61,510 nucleotides of DNA from Synechococcus sp. BSA11S (GCF_014224355.1 NZ_VNWP01000015.1:1-61510), one strand, 5' to 3'. Numbered from the stretch's first letter, positions 7,651-16,920 are shown. Notes: generated from the sequence alone by a model not told the origin. Program-made: numbers and translations.

Positions 7651-10600
7651 GTGCAGGGATCAACCGGTCGGCAGCCTGAACCAGACGCCCAAGAGCCCAC
7701 GTTGCCAGCCGGATCCGTCAGCCCTTCTTCGGCCGGCGTCGACTACGTGGTAGGGATCGGTGCCTCTGCCGGAGGTCTGGAGGCGCTGCAGGAGTTGAGC
7801 AGACATCTGAAAGCGCTTGGCCATGTGACCTTTGTCGTGGCCCAGCATCTTTCTCCGGATCACCCCAGCCTCCTCGTTGATCTTCTCTCCCACTCCACCC
7901 CGCTTTCTGTGGTGGAAGCGATTGATGGCGCAGAACTCCAGGCCGATGTGATTGCGATAGCACCTCCCAATCATGATGTGGTGGTGGAGGGGAATCACCT
8001 CAGACTCAGCACACCAATGCCCCGGTTCGGACCGAGTCCGTGCATCGATCTGTTGTTCGAATCGATTGCTGATCAGTGGGGTGATCACAGCCTGGCCATC
8101 GTGCTCTCAGGAACCGGTGCCGATGGGGCTCGGGGCGTGCGAGCCGTACGTGCGGCTGGCGGCCTGACCGTGGCTCAAGCACCGGAGAGTGCCAAGTTCA
8201 GTGCCATGCCCACGGCAGCCATCAGTCTTGGCTGCGCGGATCTGGTGCTGGAGGCGAGCGCCATCGGCTTGAAGATCGGCGAGTGGACCAGCCATGAGGG
8301 GAACTCGATCGATGGATCGAAGCCGGCTCCCGCCCCTGCCTTGCTGAGCTCTGTGATTGAGCACTTGAAGCAAGCCACCGGAATCGACTTCTGCCAGTAC
8401 AAGGGGTCGACTCTCAATCGCCAACTTCAACGGCGCATGCAGAGCAAGCAGATCACAACACTTCATGACTATCTGCTGCTGCTCTCCTCCGATCCTGGTG
8501 AGGCCCGCGCCCTGGTGCAGAATCTTCTGGTCAGCGTCACATCTTTCTTCCGCGATCCCGAGGCCTTCACAGCTCTTGGCGACCACCTGAAGGTGTATGT
8601 CGGGCAGCACGGCAGCACCGAGCCGTTGCGCATCTGGGTGCCTGGATGCGCCACAGGAGAGGAAGTGTTCTCGCTGGCCATGCTGCTCAGCGAGGTCCTG
8701 GGCCATCCCGCCCATCTGGCCTCCCAGATCAAGATCTTCGGCACCGACCTCGATGACGTCAGCCTGTCGGTGTGCCGGCGTGGGGTGTACCCGCTTTCAG
8801 AGGCCAAGGCCATCCCCGATCACCTGCGTGACCGCTTCGTGATCGAAACGGAAACCGAGTTGGAGATGACGGAAGAGCTGCGCAGCTGCACCGTCTTCGC
8901 CCGCCATGACGTCGGCGCAGATCCACCCTTCCCCAGGCTGGACCTGGTCTCCTGCCGCAACACCCTCATCTACTTCACCGCTCCGATGAAGGAGCGTGTC
9001 TTGAACCTGTTCCGCTTCGGTCTGGTGCCTGGTGGCTTGCTCTTTCTGGGTAGCTCCGAGTCGCTGGCAAGCCGCACGCCAGGCTTCAAGCTCCTGAATC
9101 CGGAGCAGCGCATTTACATGCGAACCCCGGAGGGAAGCCGGCGGCCACGGCACTCCCTGGCCTTGCCAGAGCCACGGGGTCCCATCGCCTATGCCCCGCT
9201 GGAGAGGGTGGCCAGCCTGCGGGAGTCGGTGCCGGAGCAGCACGTGGCGCTGCTGGAGTCACTGATCAGGCTGATCAGCAAGCCCTGCCTGGTCCTGGAT
9301 GAGAATCATGATCTGATTGAGGTCATCGGGGATGTCACGCCGTTCTGCCGCCTTCCCGAGGGTCGCGTCAGCACTGCAGCCACCGCTTTTCTCCTGCCGG
9401 AACTTCAGTCGGAAGCACGGGCGTTGTTCCTGTTGACGCGAGCTGATGGACTGGCGATCAGGAGTGCAGGCCTGCCGCTGGAAGGCAGAACCGATCCCAT
9501 TCATCTGGAGGTGAAGCCTTTTCAGGTGGGCGAGCGGAACCTGTGGCTGCTCACATTTCTCGAGACAGCCGAAAGCGCTACTGGCTCCGCCATTGCCCGG
9601 CCACAGGGCCTTCTTCCAGGTCAGGCTTTTGATCGAGAACTAGAGCGTCTGGAGCAAGAGTTACTGAGCAGTCAGAACAACTTGCGTCGATCCCTTAATG
9701 AACTTGAGCAGGTCAACGAGGAGCTTGAAGCATCTTCGGAAGAACTGCAGGCATCTTCGGAAGAACTGCAGTCCTCCAATGAAGAACTGGAAGCTTCCAA
9801 CGAAGAGCTTCAGGCCACGAATGAGGAGCTGGGAACCCTCAACCAACAGCTGCGCGCACGAAGTGACGATCTCGAAAAGATGAACATGGATCTGGAAAAC
9901 ATCCAGAACTCCCTGAGCCAGGGCATGGTCATTGTTGATCGCCATCTCTGCATCCTCCGCTACAGCCCATTGGCGGTGAGGGTGTTCGGGCTTGTTCATT
10001 CCGACCATGGCCAGCCCCTGCTGGACATACCGACGACCCTGCCGCTTCCCGGCCTGGAGGAGGCGCTGCTGGCGGTGATCAGGGGAGAGCTGCGCCAGAG
10101 CATCGAGGCGAGCAGTGAAGATGTCTCGTATCTGATCCAGATTCTCCCTTACCAGCAACAGGATGGACGGCGCCTGGGCGCCATCGTCACGCTCACCGAT
10201 GTGTCCGAACTTGTGGCCCTGCGACGAGCAGCGGAGGCCTCCCTGAGTGAGTTCTCCAACCTCACCGACGCGCTGGAGCAGGCCGTCCTGAAGTGGGATC
10301 CAACCATGCAGCACCTGCTCTATGCCAGCCAGCGAATTCAGGCCATCACGGGATGGAGCGCCGCTGAACTCTGTGACCAACCCAGATTGCTGGAGGCGGC
10401 CATTCATCCAGACGATCGCGCCTCTGTTCGAGTGGCCCGCGACCTCAACCAACTCCACTGGTCGGTCCGCTACCGGATGAGAACCCGGGACGGCCGAAGC
10501 GTCTGGGTGGCCGAGTCTTGCCGGGTGGTGCATGACGTCGAGGAGGGCTTCATTGTCGGCACGCTCTCCGATGTCAGTGGGATTGAAGTCCTGGAGAGCA

Positions 10601-10998
10601 AGTCCAGACATCTCTCCGCCATCTTCGAAACCGTCTTCCACGCCCACAGCATCGGTGTGGCGGTTCTGGATGAGAGCCTGCGCCTGATCCAGGCCAATGC
10701 CAGCTTCTGCCGGTTCACAGGCCATGACCAGACCTCCCTCGTTGGGGTGCATGCCGACTTGCTCTCGGCTCCGGCCGATCCCCAGTCGCTGAGCACCCTG
10801 GCCGCAGCCGCCCTGGCGGGCTCAGGCAGCACGGGCCAGGGCACAGTGCTGCGGCTGAAGCTCGCCGATGGATCCCTGCTGAGCCTCGAGGCCGAGATCC
10901 GCACCACCACCGATCCCGCCGTGGGGTCCCTGATCACGGTGATCGTGCCCGCAGGCCCAGGGGAGCAGCTCACCAGTCCCGGACCACGGATCCTCTGA
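7651..10998 (+). CDS. CheB-CheR fusion with coiled coil and PAS domains
   Basis: A 1115-residue signalling protein. Domains in order: CheB methylesterase (about 29-210; Ser in GASAGGL, His in AQHLSPDH, Asp in SGTGADGARGV); CheR methyltransferase (about 229-493; SAM motif WVPGCATGEEVFSLA); a linker; a long coiled coil (about 664-750; repeating EELxASSEELQ); and three PAS-like domains (about 752-853, 867-980, 987-1097). No kinase, GGDEF or EAL output domain follows. The GTG start has a Shine-Dalgarno-like GGGGAGG 9 bases upstream; a TTG eleven codons earlier is less likely. No receptor, CheA or CheW gene is nearby, so the methyl-accepting partner is unknown. Such fusions usually feed into two-component or cyclic-di-GMP networks. 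Confidence 0.9.
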   Translation: MQGSTGRQPEPDAQEPTLPAGSVSPSSAGVDYVVGIGASAGGLEALQELSRHLKALGHVTFVVAQHLSPDHPSLLVDLLSHSTPLSVVEAIDGAELQADVIAIAPPNHDVVVEGNHLRLSTPMPRFGPSPCIDLLFESIADQWGDHSLAIVLSGTGADGARGVRAVRAAGGLTVAQAPESAKFSAMPTAAISLGCADLVLEASAIGLKIGEWTSHEGNSIDGSKPAPAPALLSSVIEHLKQATGIDFCQYKGSTLNRQLQRRMQSKQITTLHDYLLLLSSDPGEARALVQNLLVSVTSFFRDPEAFTALGDHLKVYVGQHGSTEPLRIWVPGCATGEEVFSLAMLLSEVLGHPAHLASQIKIFGTDLDDVSLSVCRRGVYPLSEAKAIPDHLRDRFVIETETELEMTEELRSCTVFARHDVGADPPFPRLDLVSCRNTLIYFTAPMKERVLNLFRFGLVPGGLLFLGSSESLASRTPGFKLLNPEQRIYMRTPEGSRRPRHSLALPEPRGPIAYAPLERVASLRESVPEQHVALLESLIRLISKPCLVLDENHDLIEVIGDVTPFCRLPEGRVSTAATAFLLPELQSEARALFLLTRADGLAIRSAGLPLEGRTDPIHLEVKPFQVGERNLWLLTFLETAESATGSAIARPQGLLPGQAFDRELERLEQELLSSQNNLRRSLNELEQVNEELEASSEELQASSEELQSSNEELEASNEELQATNEELGTLNQQLRARSDDLEKMNMDLENIQNSLSQGMVIVDRHLCILRYSPLAVRVFGLVHSDHGQPLLDIPTTLPLPGLEEALLAVIRGELRQSIEASSEDVSYLIQILPYQQQDGRRLGAIVTLTDVSELVALRRAAEASLSEFSNLTDALEQAVLKWDPTMQHLLYASQRIQAITGWSAAELCDQPRLLEAAIHPDDRASVRVARDLNQLHWSVRYRMRTRDGRSVWVAESCRVVHDVEEGFIVGTLSDVSGIEVLESKSRHLSAIFETVFHAHSIGVAVLDESLRLIQANASFCRFTGHDQTSLVGVHADLLSAPADPQSLSTLAAAALAGSGSTGQGTVLRLKLADGSLLSLEAEIRTTTDPAVGSLITVIVPAGPGEQLTSPGPRIL

Positions 10999-11051
10999 CT
11001 CTGACTGCGCCGATCCATCACCAGCAGAGCCGGGCACCGGGGGCCGCAGCG

Positions 11052-11735
11052 TCAGGCGCACCCGGAGTTGCCCGCGGGCAGACGGGCACCCTCGAGGCAG
11101 GCGCCGCCAAGATCGCTGCCGCCCAGCTGGCAGTCGCGCAGGTCACAGCCGCTCAGATCGGCACCGGCCAGATCGGCCTCGCGCAGGTTGGCGCCGTAGA
11201 GACAGGCTCCTCGCAAGCTGGCGCCGCGCAGCTGGGCGCCCTGGAACTGGGCATAACTGAGGTCGGCCCCTTCGAAGTCGGCACCGCCGAGATCGGTGTG
11301 CTGATCGAGCCCGGACCGGAAATCGGCCTCCACCAGCCGGGCCCCGCGCCAGCGGCTGCCGGCGGCCACCACCCCGCGCAGGCAGCAGCGGTGCAGCAGG
11401 GCCCCACTGAAATCGGCCTCCTGCAGACGGGATCCCGAGAGGTCGGCCTCCTGCCAGCTGGAGCCCGCCGCCTGCAGGCCGGAGAGATCCGCGCCCCAGA
11501 TCAGGGCCTGCTGGAAGCTGGCGCCCTCCACGCTGGCCTGGCGCAGGGAGGCATGGCCGAAGCGCGCCTCGCGGAAACAGCCCTGGCTCAGGTCGCAGCC
11601 GGAGAGATCGAGGTGGAGCCCGTCGGCATCGGGCAGGCGCAGGCCGATGAACGTGCGCCGGCCGCTGGAGAGGGCCTGGCGCAGCTCCTCGATCGAAGCG
11701 GGCAGCGGCGGGGGCGGGGTGGCGGTGGAAGACAT
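11052..11735 (-). CDS. Pentapeptide-repeat protein
   Basis: Most of this 227-residue protein (about residues 36-220) is made of A(D/N)LxX pentapeptides such as GADLSGLQAAG, EADLSGSRLQEADFSGA and GANLREADLAGADLSG, which fold into a right-handed quadrilateral beta-helix. There is no signal peptide, so it should be cytoplasmic. Its start overlaps the stop of the ArsR gene by one base (TGATG), so the two are translated from one message. Pentapeptide proteins have diverse roles, including DNA mimicry and scaffolding, and the biochemical job here is unknown. The link to the ArsR regulator beside acsF suggests a role in the same low-oxygen response, which is inference. Confidence 0.9.
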   Translation of the reverse strand: MSSTATPPPPLPASIEELRQALSSGRRTFIGLRLPDADGLHLDLSGCDLSQGCFREARFGHASLRQASVEGASFQQALIWGADLSGLQAAGSSWQEADLSGSRLQEADFSGALLHRCCLRGVVAAGSRWRGARLVEADFRSGLDQHTDLGGADFEGADLSYAQFQGAQLRGASLRGACLYGANLREADLAGADLSGCDLRDCQLGGSDLGGACLEGARLPAGNSGCA

Positions 11736-12040
11736 CAGAAGATCGCCGCCAGGTCGTCGAGTTGCTGGCGGCGAGCCGCCATCAGCAGCTTCTCGGCCTG
11801 GGCCATCAGCCGGAACACCCCTTTGTCGATCACCTCGTAGAACACAAGGCTGCCCTCGGGGCGGCGGCGGACCACACCGGCGATCATCAGCAGCTTGAGG
11901 TGCTTCGAGACCAGGGCCTGGCTCAGGCCGGTCTTCTCCACCACGGCGGTGACGTTGAGAGCCCCGGAACGCAGGGCCTCCAGCACCGTGAGGCGGTTGG
12001 GCTCGGAGAAGACCTTGAAGTAGTCGGCGAGGGCTTCCAT
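11735..12040 (-). CDS. ArsR-family regulator, cysteine-free
   Basis: This 101-residue winged-helix protein begins MEALADYFKVFSEPNRLTVLEAL and has the recognition helix TGLSQALVSKHLKLL, then the wing VRRRPEGSLVFYEV. It contains no cysteine, so it cannot use the thiol or Cys-metal sites of many ArsR proteins or an iron-sulfur cluster. A longer form from a TTG at 12103 is possible but lacks a ribosome site and would cover the upstream motif. It is divergent from acsF and co-transcribed with a pentapeptide protein. By position it is the candidate regulator of the acsF/heme oxygenase genes, the place occupied by ChlR in other cyanobacteria. The effector is unknown. Confidence 0.85.
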   Translation of the reverse strand: MEALADYFKVFSEPNRLTVLEALRSGALNVTAVVEKTGLSQALVSKHLKLLMIAGVVRRRPEGSLVFYEVIDKGVFRLMAQAEKLLMAARRQQLDDLAAIF

Positions 12041-12175
12041 GGCGGCGGAGTCAGGCGGAGGCACTGGCTGCAACGAAACTTTAGCGCGCTGCAGCGAAAA
12101 CAATGGAATGCAGAGACGGTGTTTCGCAGTATCATGCTGTCGTTATGCAATTCGCGTCAGAGCGCCCTCTCGCCG
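12041..12175 (+). promoter_or_regulatory. Divergent ArsR/acsF control region
   Basis: The 135 bases between the ArsR and acsF starts contain TGCAACGAAAC at 12069-12079, which recurs exactly upstream of the heme oxygenase gene at 16997-17007. A related TGCAGCGAAAAC follows at 12090-12101, separated by a GC-rich partly palindromic stretch (TTTAGCGCGCTGCAGC). A TATCAT sequence at 12130-12135 is a plausible -10 element for acsF. The repeats are candidate operator half-sites; the binding protein is not shown. Confidence 0.5.
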
Positions 12176-13204
12176 ATGACCACCGCCACTGCAGCCCCGG
12201 CCACCACCCCGCACCTGCGCGAGGACCTGCTCACGCCGCGCTTCTACACCACCGAGATCGAGAAAGCGGCCCGCACCGACCTCAACGGCCAGCGACCGGC
12301 CTTCGAGGCGATGCTCAACGAAATGGAGACCGACTACAACCGCGACCACTTCGATCGCAAGGCGCCGCTGGATCGGCTCAGGGACCTCAGCCCCGAGGAA
12401 AAGCAGGCCTATGAGAGCTACCTGGTCCGCTCCTGCGTGTCCGAGTTCTCGGGGTTCCTGTTGTTCAAGGAACTCTCCAGGCGCCTCTTCCAGGCGGAGC
12501 GCCCCGAGCTCGGACGGCTGTTCCAGCTGATGGCACGGGATGAGGCCCGCCACGCCGGTTTCCTCAACCGGGCACTGGTGGCCGAGGGTCTCACGCTCGA
12601 TCTGCCCAAGCTCAGCACCCGTCGGCCGATCACCTGGTTCCCACTCAGCTGGGTGCTCTACAGCGTGTTTCTCTCCGAGAAGATCGGCTACTGGCGCTAC
12701 ATCCTCATCGACCGCCATCTCAAGGCCAACCCGGACAACAACTTCGCGCCGCTGTTCGATTTCTTCGAGCCCTGGTGCCAGGACGAGAACCGCCACGGCG
12801 ACATCTTCAACATGCTGATCCGCTGCTGGCCCGGACTGCGCCAGGGCCTGCGCGGTCGGCTGCTCAGCCGCTTTTTCCTCTGGAGTGTGTTTCTCACCCA
12901 CAGCCTGACGGTGTGTGAGCGGGGCGATTTCTACCGGATCCTGGGCATGGATCCAGCCGGTTTCGATGCGGAGGTGATGCGCCAGACCAACCGCACCGCC
13001 CGTCGCGCCTTCCCCTGGGTGTTCGATCTGGAGGGCAGCCGGTACCTGGAGCTGCGCGACCGGATGGTGGCCTGCCACCAGGCGTTGCAGACCGGCAAGG
13101 CCGAAGGCGCAGGCCCCCTGCGGCAGCTGGGGAGACGGCTGCATTTCGGGGGGTTGCTGCTTGAGCAGTTCCTGCAGCCGATGGTTCCGGCTTCGGCAGG
13201 ATGA
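12176..13204 (+). CDS. acsF: Mg-protoporphyrin IX monomethyl ester oxidative cyclase
   Basis: AcsF (ChlA/ChlE-type) is the di-iron monooxygenase that closes the isocyclic ring of chlorophyll, making protochlorophyllide. The 342-residue length is normal. Iron-binding motifs are DEARH (122-126) and DENRH (203-207), with further acidic residues at E90 and E168. The start at MTTATAAP follows the divergent promoter; an upstream in-frame ATG is less likely. It overlaps the desaturase gene by ATGA, so the two are translationally coupled. The company of hemN, a heme oxygenase and a D1'-type psbA suggests this is the low-oxygen isoform (ChlAII-like), not the housekeeping copy. That isoform call rests on context. 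Confidence 0.92.
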   Translation: MTTATAAPATTPHLREDLLTPRFYTTEIEKAARTDLNGQRPAFEAMLNEMETDYNRDHFDRKAPLDRLRDLSPEEKQAYESYLVRSCVSEFSGFLLFKELSRRLFQAERPELGRLFQLMARDEARHAGFLNRALVAEGLTLDLPKLSTRRPITWFPLSWVLYSVFLSEKIGYWRYILIDRHLKANPDNNFAPLFDFFEPWCQDENRHGDIFNMLIRCWPGLRQGLRGRLLSRFFLWSVFLTHSLTVCERGDFYRILGMDPAGFDAEVMRQTNRTARRAFPWVFDLEGSRYLELRDRMVACHQALQTGKAEGAGPLRQLGRRLHFGGLLLEQFLQPMVPASAG

Positions 13205-14088
13205 GCTCCGCGGCATCAGCGGCACGCATGACGACAGGCGTTCCTTCCAGGCTTGAGGGCATCCCGGTGCAACCGGAGAGATTGCGCCCTCAGCCACAGA
13301 TCGTGCTGTTCATGGCGGCGATCCATGCCCTGGCGCTGGTGGCCCTGCTGCCGCGTTTCTGGAGCCCCACCGCCGTGGTGGTGCTGCTGGTGCTCGGCTG
13401 GCTCACCGGCTGTATGGGGGTGACGCTCGGATACCACCGTCTGCTGAGCCACCGGGCCTTCCGGGTGCCCGGCTGGCTGGAGGCGGTGCTCACCACCTGC
13501 GGGGCCCTGAGCTGCCAGCAGGGTCCGATCGACTGGGTGGGACTGCACCGCCATCACCATCTCCATTCGGACGATCCCGCCGATCACCACAACAGCAATC
13601 TGGGCTTCTGGTGGAGCCACATGGGCTGGATGCTGCGGGAGGTTCCGGCCGCCCGCAGCGTCCCCCGGCTCACCCCCGACCTGCAGGGCAACAGGTACTA
13701 CCGGTGGCTGAACCGCCGCTTTCTGCTCCTGCAGCTGCCCCTGGGCCTGGCCCTCTACGGGCTGGGGGAGTGGAGCGGCGCAGGCGGCTGGGCCCTGGTG
13801 CTCTGGGGCATCCCCCTGCGGCTGGTGCTGGTGTATCACGCCACCTGGCTGGTGAATTCCGCCACCCACCGCTGGGGCTACGTGAGCCACCCGAGCGGCG
13901 ACAACTCCCGCAACACCTGGTGGGTGGCCCTGCTCACCTTCGGCGAGGGCTGGCACAACAACCACCACGCCCAACCCAGCAGCGCCCGCATGGGCTGGGC
14001 GTGGTGGGAACTTGATCCCACCTGGTGGCACATCCTGCTGCTGCGTCGGCTGGGACTGGCCGACCGGGTGCGCCTCGCCCGGTTCTGA
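13201..14088 (+). CDS. Membrane acyl-lipid/acyl-CoA desaturase (DesC-like)
   Basis: A 295-residue integral membrane fatty-acid desaturase. The three histidine boxes that bind the di-iron centre are present: HRLLSH, HRHHH and HNNHH near the C-terminus. Hydrophobic pairs lie at about residues 35-80 and 175-215. The order and spacing fit delta-9 (DesC-type) enzymes, which introduce the first double bond into membrane lipids. Its start overlaps the acsF stop by four bases, so both are made from one mRNA. In Synechococcus sp. PCC 7002 I recall a desaturase-like gene, desF, accompanying the ChlR-controlled low-oxygen genes, which would match this arrangement; that recollection should be verified. 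Confidence 0.88.
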   Translation: MSSAASAARMTTGVPSRLEGIPVQPERLRPQPQIVLFMAAIHALALVALLPRFWSPTAVVVLLVLGWLTGCMGVTLGYHRLLSHRAFRVPGWLEAVLTTCGALSCQQGPIDWVGLHRHHHLHSDDPADHHNSNLGFWWSHMGWMLREVPAARSVPRLTPDLQGNRYYRWLNRRFLLLQLPLGLALYGLGEWSGAGGWALVLWGIPLRLVLVYHATWLVNSATHRWGYVSHPSGDNSRNTWWVALLTFGEGWHNNHHAQPSSARMGWAWWELDPTWWHILLLRRLGLADRVRLARF

Positions 14089-14140
14089 ACAAAGCACCGG
14101 GCGACATTCCCCAACCCCTCTCGAGTGAGCGGACTCTTCC

Positions 14141-14875
14141 ATGACCCCCGACCCCCACGGTTTTGAGCCGGCGCGCGTGTTCATCGGCTACGACCCCCGC
14201 GAGGAGGTGGCCGTGAACGTGCTCAGCGCGTCGTTCCAGGCCCACGCCAGCATCCCGGTCCAGATCGCCCAGGTGCGCCTTGATCAGCTCAAGGGCGTGT
14301 ACACGCGGGAGCCTGACCCGAAGCAGAGCACCGCGTTCTCCTTCAGCCGTTTCCTGGTGCCCTGGCTGGCTGGCTACCGGGGCTGGGCCCTGTTCATCGA
14401 TGCCGACATGCTCTGCCTGGGCGACATCGCCGAGCTCTGGGCCCTGCGCGACGAGCGCATGGCCGTGCAGGTGGTGAAGCACCAGCACGACTGCGAGCCG
14501 GGGCTGAAATTCCAGGGCATGCCCCAGACGCCCTACGGCCGCAAGAACTGGTCGTCGGTGATGCTGTTCAACTGCGGGCGCTGCCGGGCCCTCACCCCGG
14601 AGTTCGTGAACAGCGCCACGGGGCTGGAACTGCACCAGTTCCGCTGGCTGGCGGACGCGGAGATCGGCGAACTCCCCCCCGCATGGAACGTGCTGGTGGG
14701 GGTGCAGGAGCTGCCACCCGAGCCGAAGGTGCTGCATTACACCCTGGGCGGTCCCTGGTTCGACGACTGCCGCACCATGCCCGAATCCGAGCGTTGGCTG
14801 CAGGCCCGCGCGGCCATGAACCAGCCCCTGCCGGTGGAGAAGCCCCTCAGCCCAGCAGTCCTTTCACGTGGCTGA
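14141..14875 (+). CDS. Glycosyltransferase, family 8-like
   Basis: This 244-residue protein begins RVFIGYDPREEVAVNVL and has a DxD metal/nucleotide-sugar motif in LFIDADMLCLGDI (about residue 88), followed by a conserved WSSVMLFNC strand and LHYTLGGPWF near the end. This is the architecture of GT-A fold transferases related to family GT8. No membrane segment is visible, so it is probably cytoplasmic; donor and acceptor are unknown. It follows the desaturase by 52 bases and could belong to the same transcript. Its last 29 bases overlap the end of the convergent transketolase gene. Confidence 0.75.
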   Translation: MTPDPHGFEPARVFIGYDPREEVAVNVLSASFQAHASIPVQIAQVRLDQLKGVYTREPDPKQSTAFSFSRFLVPWLAGYRGWALFIDADMLCLGDIAELWALRDERMAVQVVKHQHDCEPGLKFQGMPQTPYGRKNWSSVMLFNCGRCRALTPEFVNSATGLELHQFRWLADAEIGELPPAWNVLVGVQELPPEPKVLHYTLGGPWFDDCRTMPESERWLQARAAMNQPLPVEKPLSPAVLSRG

Positions 14876-16760
14876 TGATCCCGTCGGGATCGAGGCCCTG
14901 GTGGGGGAACTGCTCCCAGAGTCCTCCGCAGCCCTCCTTGTGGGTACCCAGGTGGCCGTAGCGGGGGGTGAGGCCACGCTCCAGCAACCAGGTGCCGTAG
15001 CGGCTGCCCAGACCGGTACGGCGGTTGAAGGATTCCACCACCAGCACGAAGGGTGAAGCGCCCGCCTTGGCGAGCATCGCTTCATCGACCACATTCAGGG
15101 TGGGTTTGTTGATCAGACCCACATCGTGGCCCTGGGCCCGCAACCGCTCCACGGCATCGAGGGCGCGGTAGAGGCACTCGCCGAAGCTCACCACATAGCC
15201 GGCACTGCCCTCCCGCACCAGCTCATCCTTGCCGCTCTCAAAGATGTAACCCTCACCGTGGAGATCGGCGCCTTCGGCATCGAGGAGATTGGGCACCTTC
15301 GAGCGCGTGGAGAAGATGAAACGCAGGCCCGGGTCGTTGAACACGGCCTTCACGCAGGCCTTCATCTGGGCCGCGTCGGCCGGGAAATAGAGGCGGGTTG
15401 TGTTGTCCTCCTCGAGGCCGTTGTCGGCGAAAACGTTGTTGAGACCGAAATGGCAGGTGTTGTCGGCCATGTCGTCGATGCCGGCATGGGAGAAGTGGCT
15501 CAGCACATTGGCGCCGTTCAGGCGCGCCATGGTGACCTCGGAGATGATCATCTCCAGGAAGGCGCTGAAGGTGGCGAAGATCCCCTGGCGGCCGGCCTCC
15601 ATGCCAAAGCCCGCGGCCGCGGAGAAGTTGGCCCGCTCCATGATGCCGCCGCTCACGAAGATCTCCGGATGGGCCTTGCGGATCTGGGCCAGGCCGCAGG
15701 ACCCCTCCAGGTCACTGTCCACCACCAGCACAGTGTCTTTGCGGATCTCGGGCGTCATCGCACCCAGGATCTCCACCACCGCATCACCGAACACGTTGCG
15801 GTTGGCCTCCAGGCGCTGGCCTGAGCCCAGGAAAGTGGCGGGGTTGGCTGGCTTGACGAGGCCCTTGAGGTAGCTGGCCGCCGCCTCCTGACCGCGCTTC
15901 TCCAGGTAGGCGATCGCCAGGTCCACCGGGATCACGTCGTGGCCGTGGGTGGAGCCCTCCAGCCCCTCGATCCCCACCGCCATCGGACGCTTGTTGATCA
16001 CCGCCACCGGGCCATCGCTGGCCATGGCACGGCAGAGGCGACCATGCAGATCATCGAGGTCCTCACCGTCACCGCTGAGGGTGGTCAGGCCATGGCCGGC
16101 CAGGGTGCGCTCCAGGTCGTAGCCAGGCTGGTACTGCGACGGATGGCCGGCAATGGTCACGTCGTTGTCGTCGATCACCAGCTTCACATTCAGCCCATGG
16201 GCCACAGCGAAGCGGGCCGCCTCGGCGTCATCGCCCTCCTGCTGGGCGCCGTCGGAGCCGAGGCAGAACAGGGCTTTACCGGGATGGGCCAGGGCAACGC
16301 CGTTCACGAAGGGCCAGAGGTGCCCGAGGCGGCCGGAGCTGAACTGCACCCCGGGGGTGAGGCCCAGCTCCGGGTGGCCCGGCAGACGCGAATGGGCGGC
16401 TCTGTACTGCAGCAGCGCATCGGCCGGCAGCTGCCCACGCAGCACGCTGACGAGGTACTGCGTGGCCACCCGGTGCCCCGCCTCATCGAAGAACACCGGC
16501 AGAAACCGCTCGGGGGCCCCGCGGAAGAAGGCGTCGAGGATCATCACCTCGGGCACGGTGTCGTAGGGCCCGCCGCTGTGGCCGCCCACCCCTCGGGCCG
16601 CGCCGGTGGCCGTGAAGAAGATGATGGCGTCGCGGCAGAGCCGGATGTTGGCGCTCAGGGCCTCCCGCTCGCTGACGCTGAGGCCGGGCCGGGCCGGATC
16701 AAGACTGAGTTGCTGGTAGGCACTCAGATCGATCGGGAACGGAGTCGGGGTGGCGGTCAT
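14847..16760 (-). CDS. Transketolase-family thiamine-diphosphate enzyme
   Basis: The 637-residue protein has all three transketolase domains. The N-terminal ThDP domain has VGGHSGGPYDTVPE and GSDGAQQEGDDAEAARF, with the metal site continuing in DDNDVTIAG. The pyrimidine-binding domain has VVDSDLEGSCGL and FATFSAFLEM, and a C-terminal domain follows. Transketolases move two-carbon units between sugar phosphates in the Calvin and pentose-phosphate cycles. This sequence is diverged, and I would not claim it is the main Calvin-cycle enzyme; a second copy or different substrate range is possible. The start at MTATPTPF has AGGAGAG just upstream. It lies between the acsF and heme oxygenase groups on the opposite strand. 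Confidence 0.8.
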   Translation of the reverse strand: MTATPTPFPIDLSAYQQLSLDPARPGLSVSEREALSANIRLCRDAIIFFTATGAARGVGGHSGGPYDTVPEVMILDAFFRGAPERFLPVFFDEAGHRVATQYLVSVLRGQLPADALLQYRAAHSRLPGHPELGLTPGVQFSSGRLGHLWPFVNGVALAHPGKALFCLGSDGAQQEGDDAEAARFAVAHGLNVKLVIDDNDVTIAGHPSQYQPGYDLERTLAGHGLTTLSGDGEDLDDLHGRLCRAMASDGPVAVINKRPMAVGIEGLEGSTHGHDVIPVDLAIAYLEKRGQEAAASYLKGLVKPANPATFLGSGQRLEANRNVFGDAVVEILGAMTPEIRKDTVLVVDSDLEGSCGLAQIRKAHPEIFVSGGIMERANFSAAAGFGMEAGRQGIFATFSAFLEMIISEVTMARLNGANVLSHFSHAGIDDMADNTCHFGLNNVFADNGLEEDNTTRLYFPADAAQMKACVKAVFNDPGLRFIFSTRSKVPNLLDAEGADLHGEGYIFESGKDELVREGSAGYVVSFGECLYRALDAVERLRAQGHDVGLINKPTLNVVDEAMLAKAGASPFVLVVESFNRRTGLGSRYGTWLLERGLTPRYGHLGTHKEGCGGLWEQFPHQGLDPDGIISHVKGLLG

Positions 16761-16861
16761 GGCAGCTCTCCTGGTGCTGCACCCAGGATGCCCCGGCTGA
16801 ACCACAAGGGCATGCTGCTGGCGTGGAGTCCCGAGATCAGCTCGGGCTGGTTCACAAGCGC

Positions 16862-16920
16862 TCAGGCGAGCGCCACCCGCTGCTGCTGCCCTCCGGACAG
16901 TCGGGCGTCAGCGCCCCCTG
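16862..16920 (-). pseudogene. Fragment of an ABC-transporter ATP-binding subunit
   Basis: The reverse strand encodes DARLSGGQQQRVALA and then a stop. LSGGQQQRVALA is the ABC signature motif. No Walker A or Walker B is in reach in this frame, so it is a short remnant of a lost transporter gene, now in the leader region upstream of heme oxygenase. Confidence 0.7.

Noticed and set aside
9661-10752. Long reverse-strand open frame of 363 codons
   Set aside because: It is the complement of the coiled-coil and PAS region of the CheB-CheR protein, with Gln/Leu/His-rich composition typical of antisense to GC-rich genes.
12143-13297. Reverse-strand open frame of 384 codons
   Set aside because: Antisense to acsF and the start of the desaturase gene; no domain.
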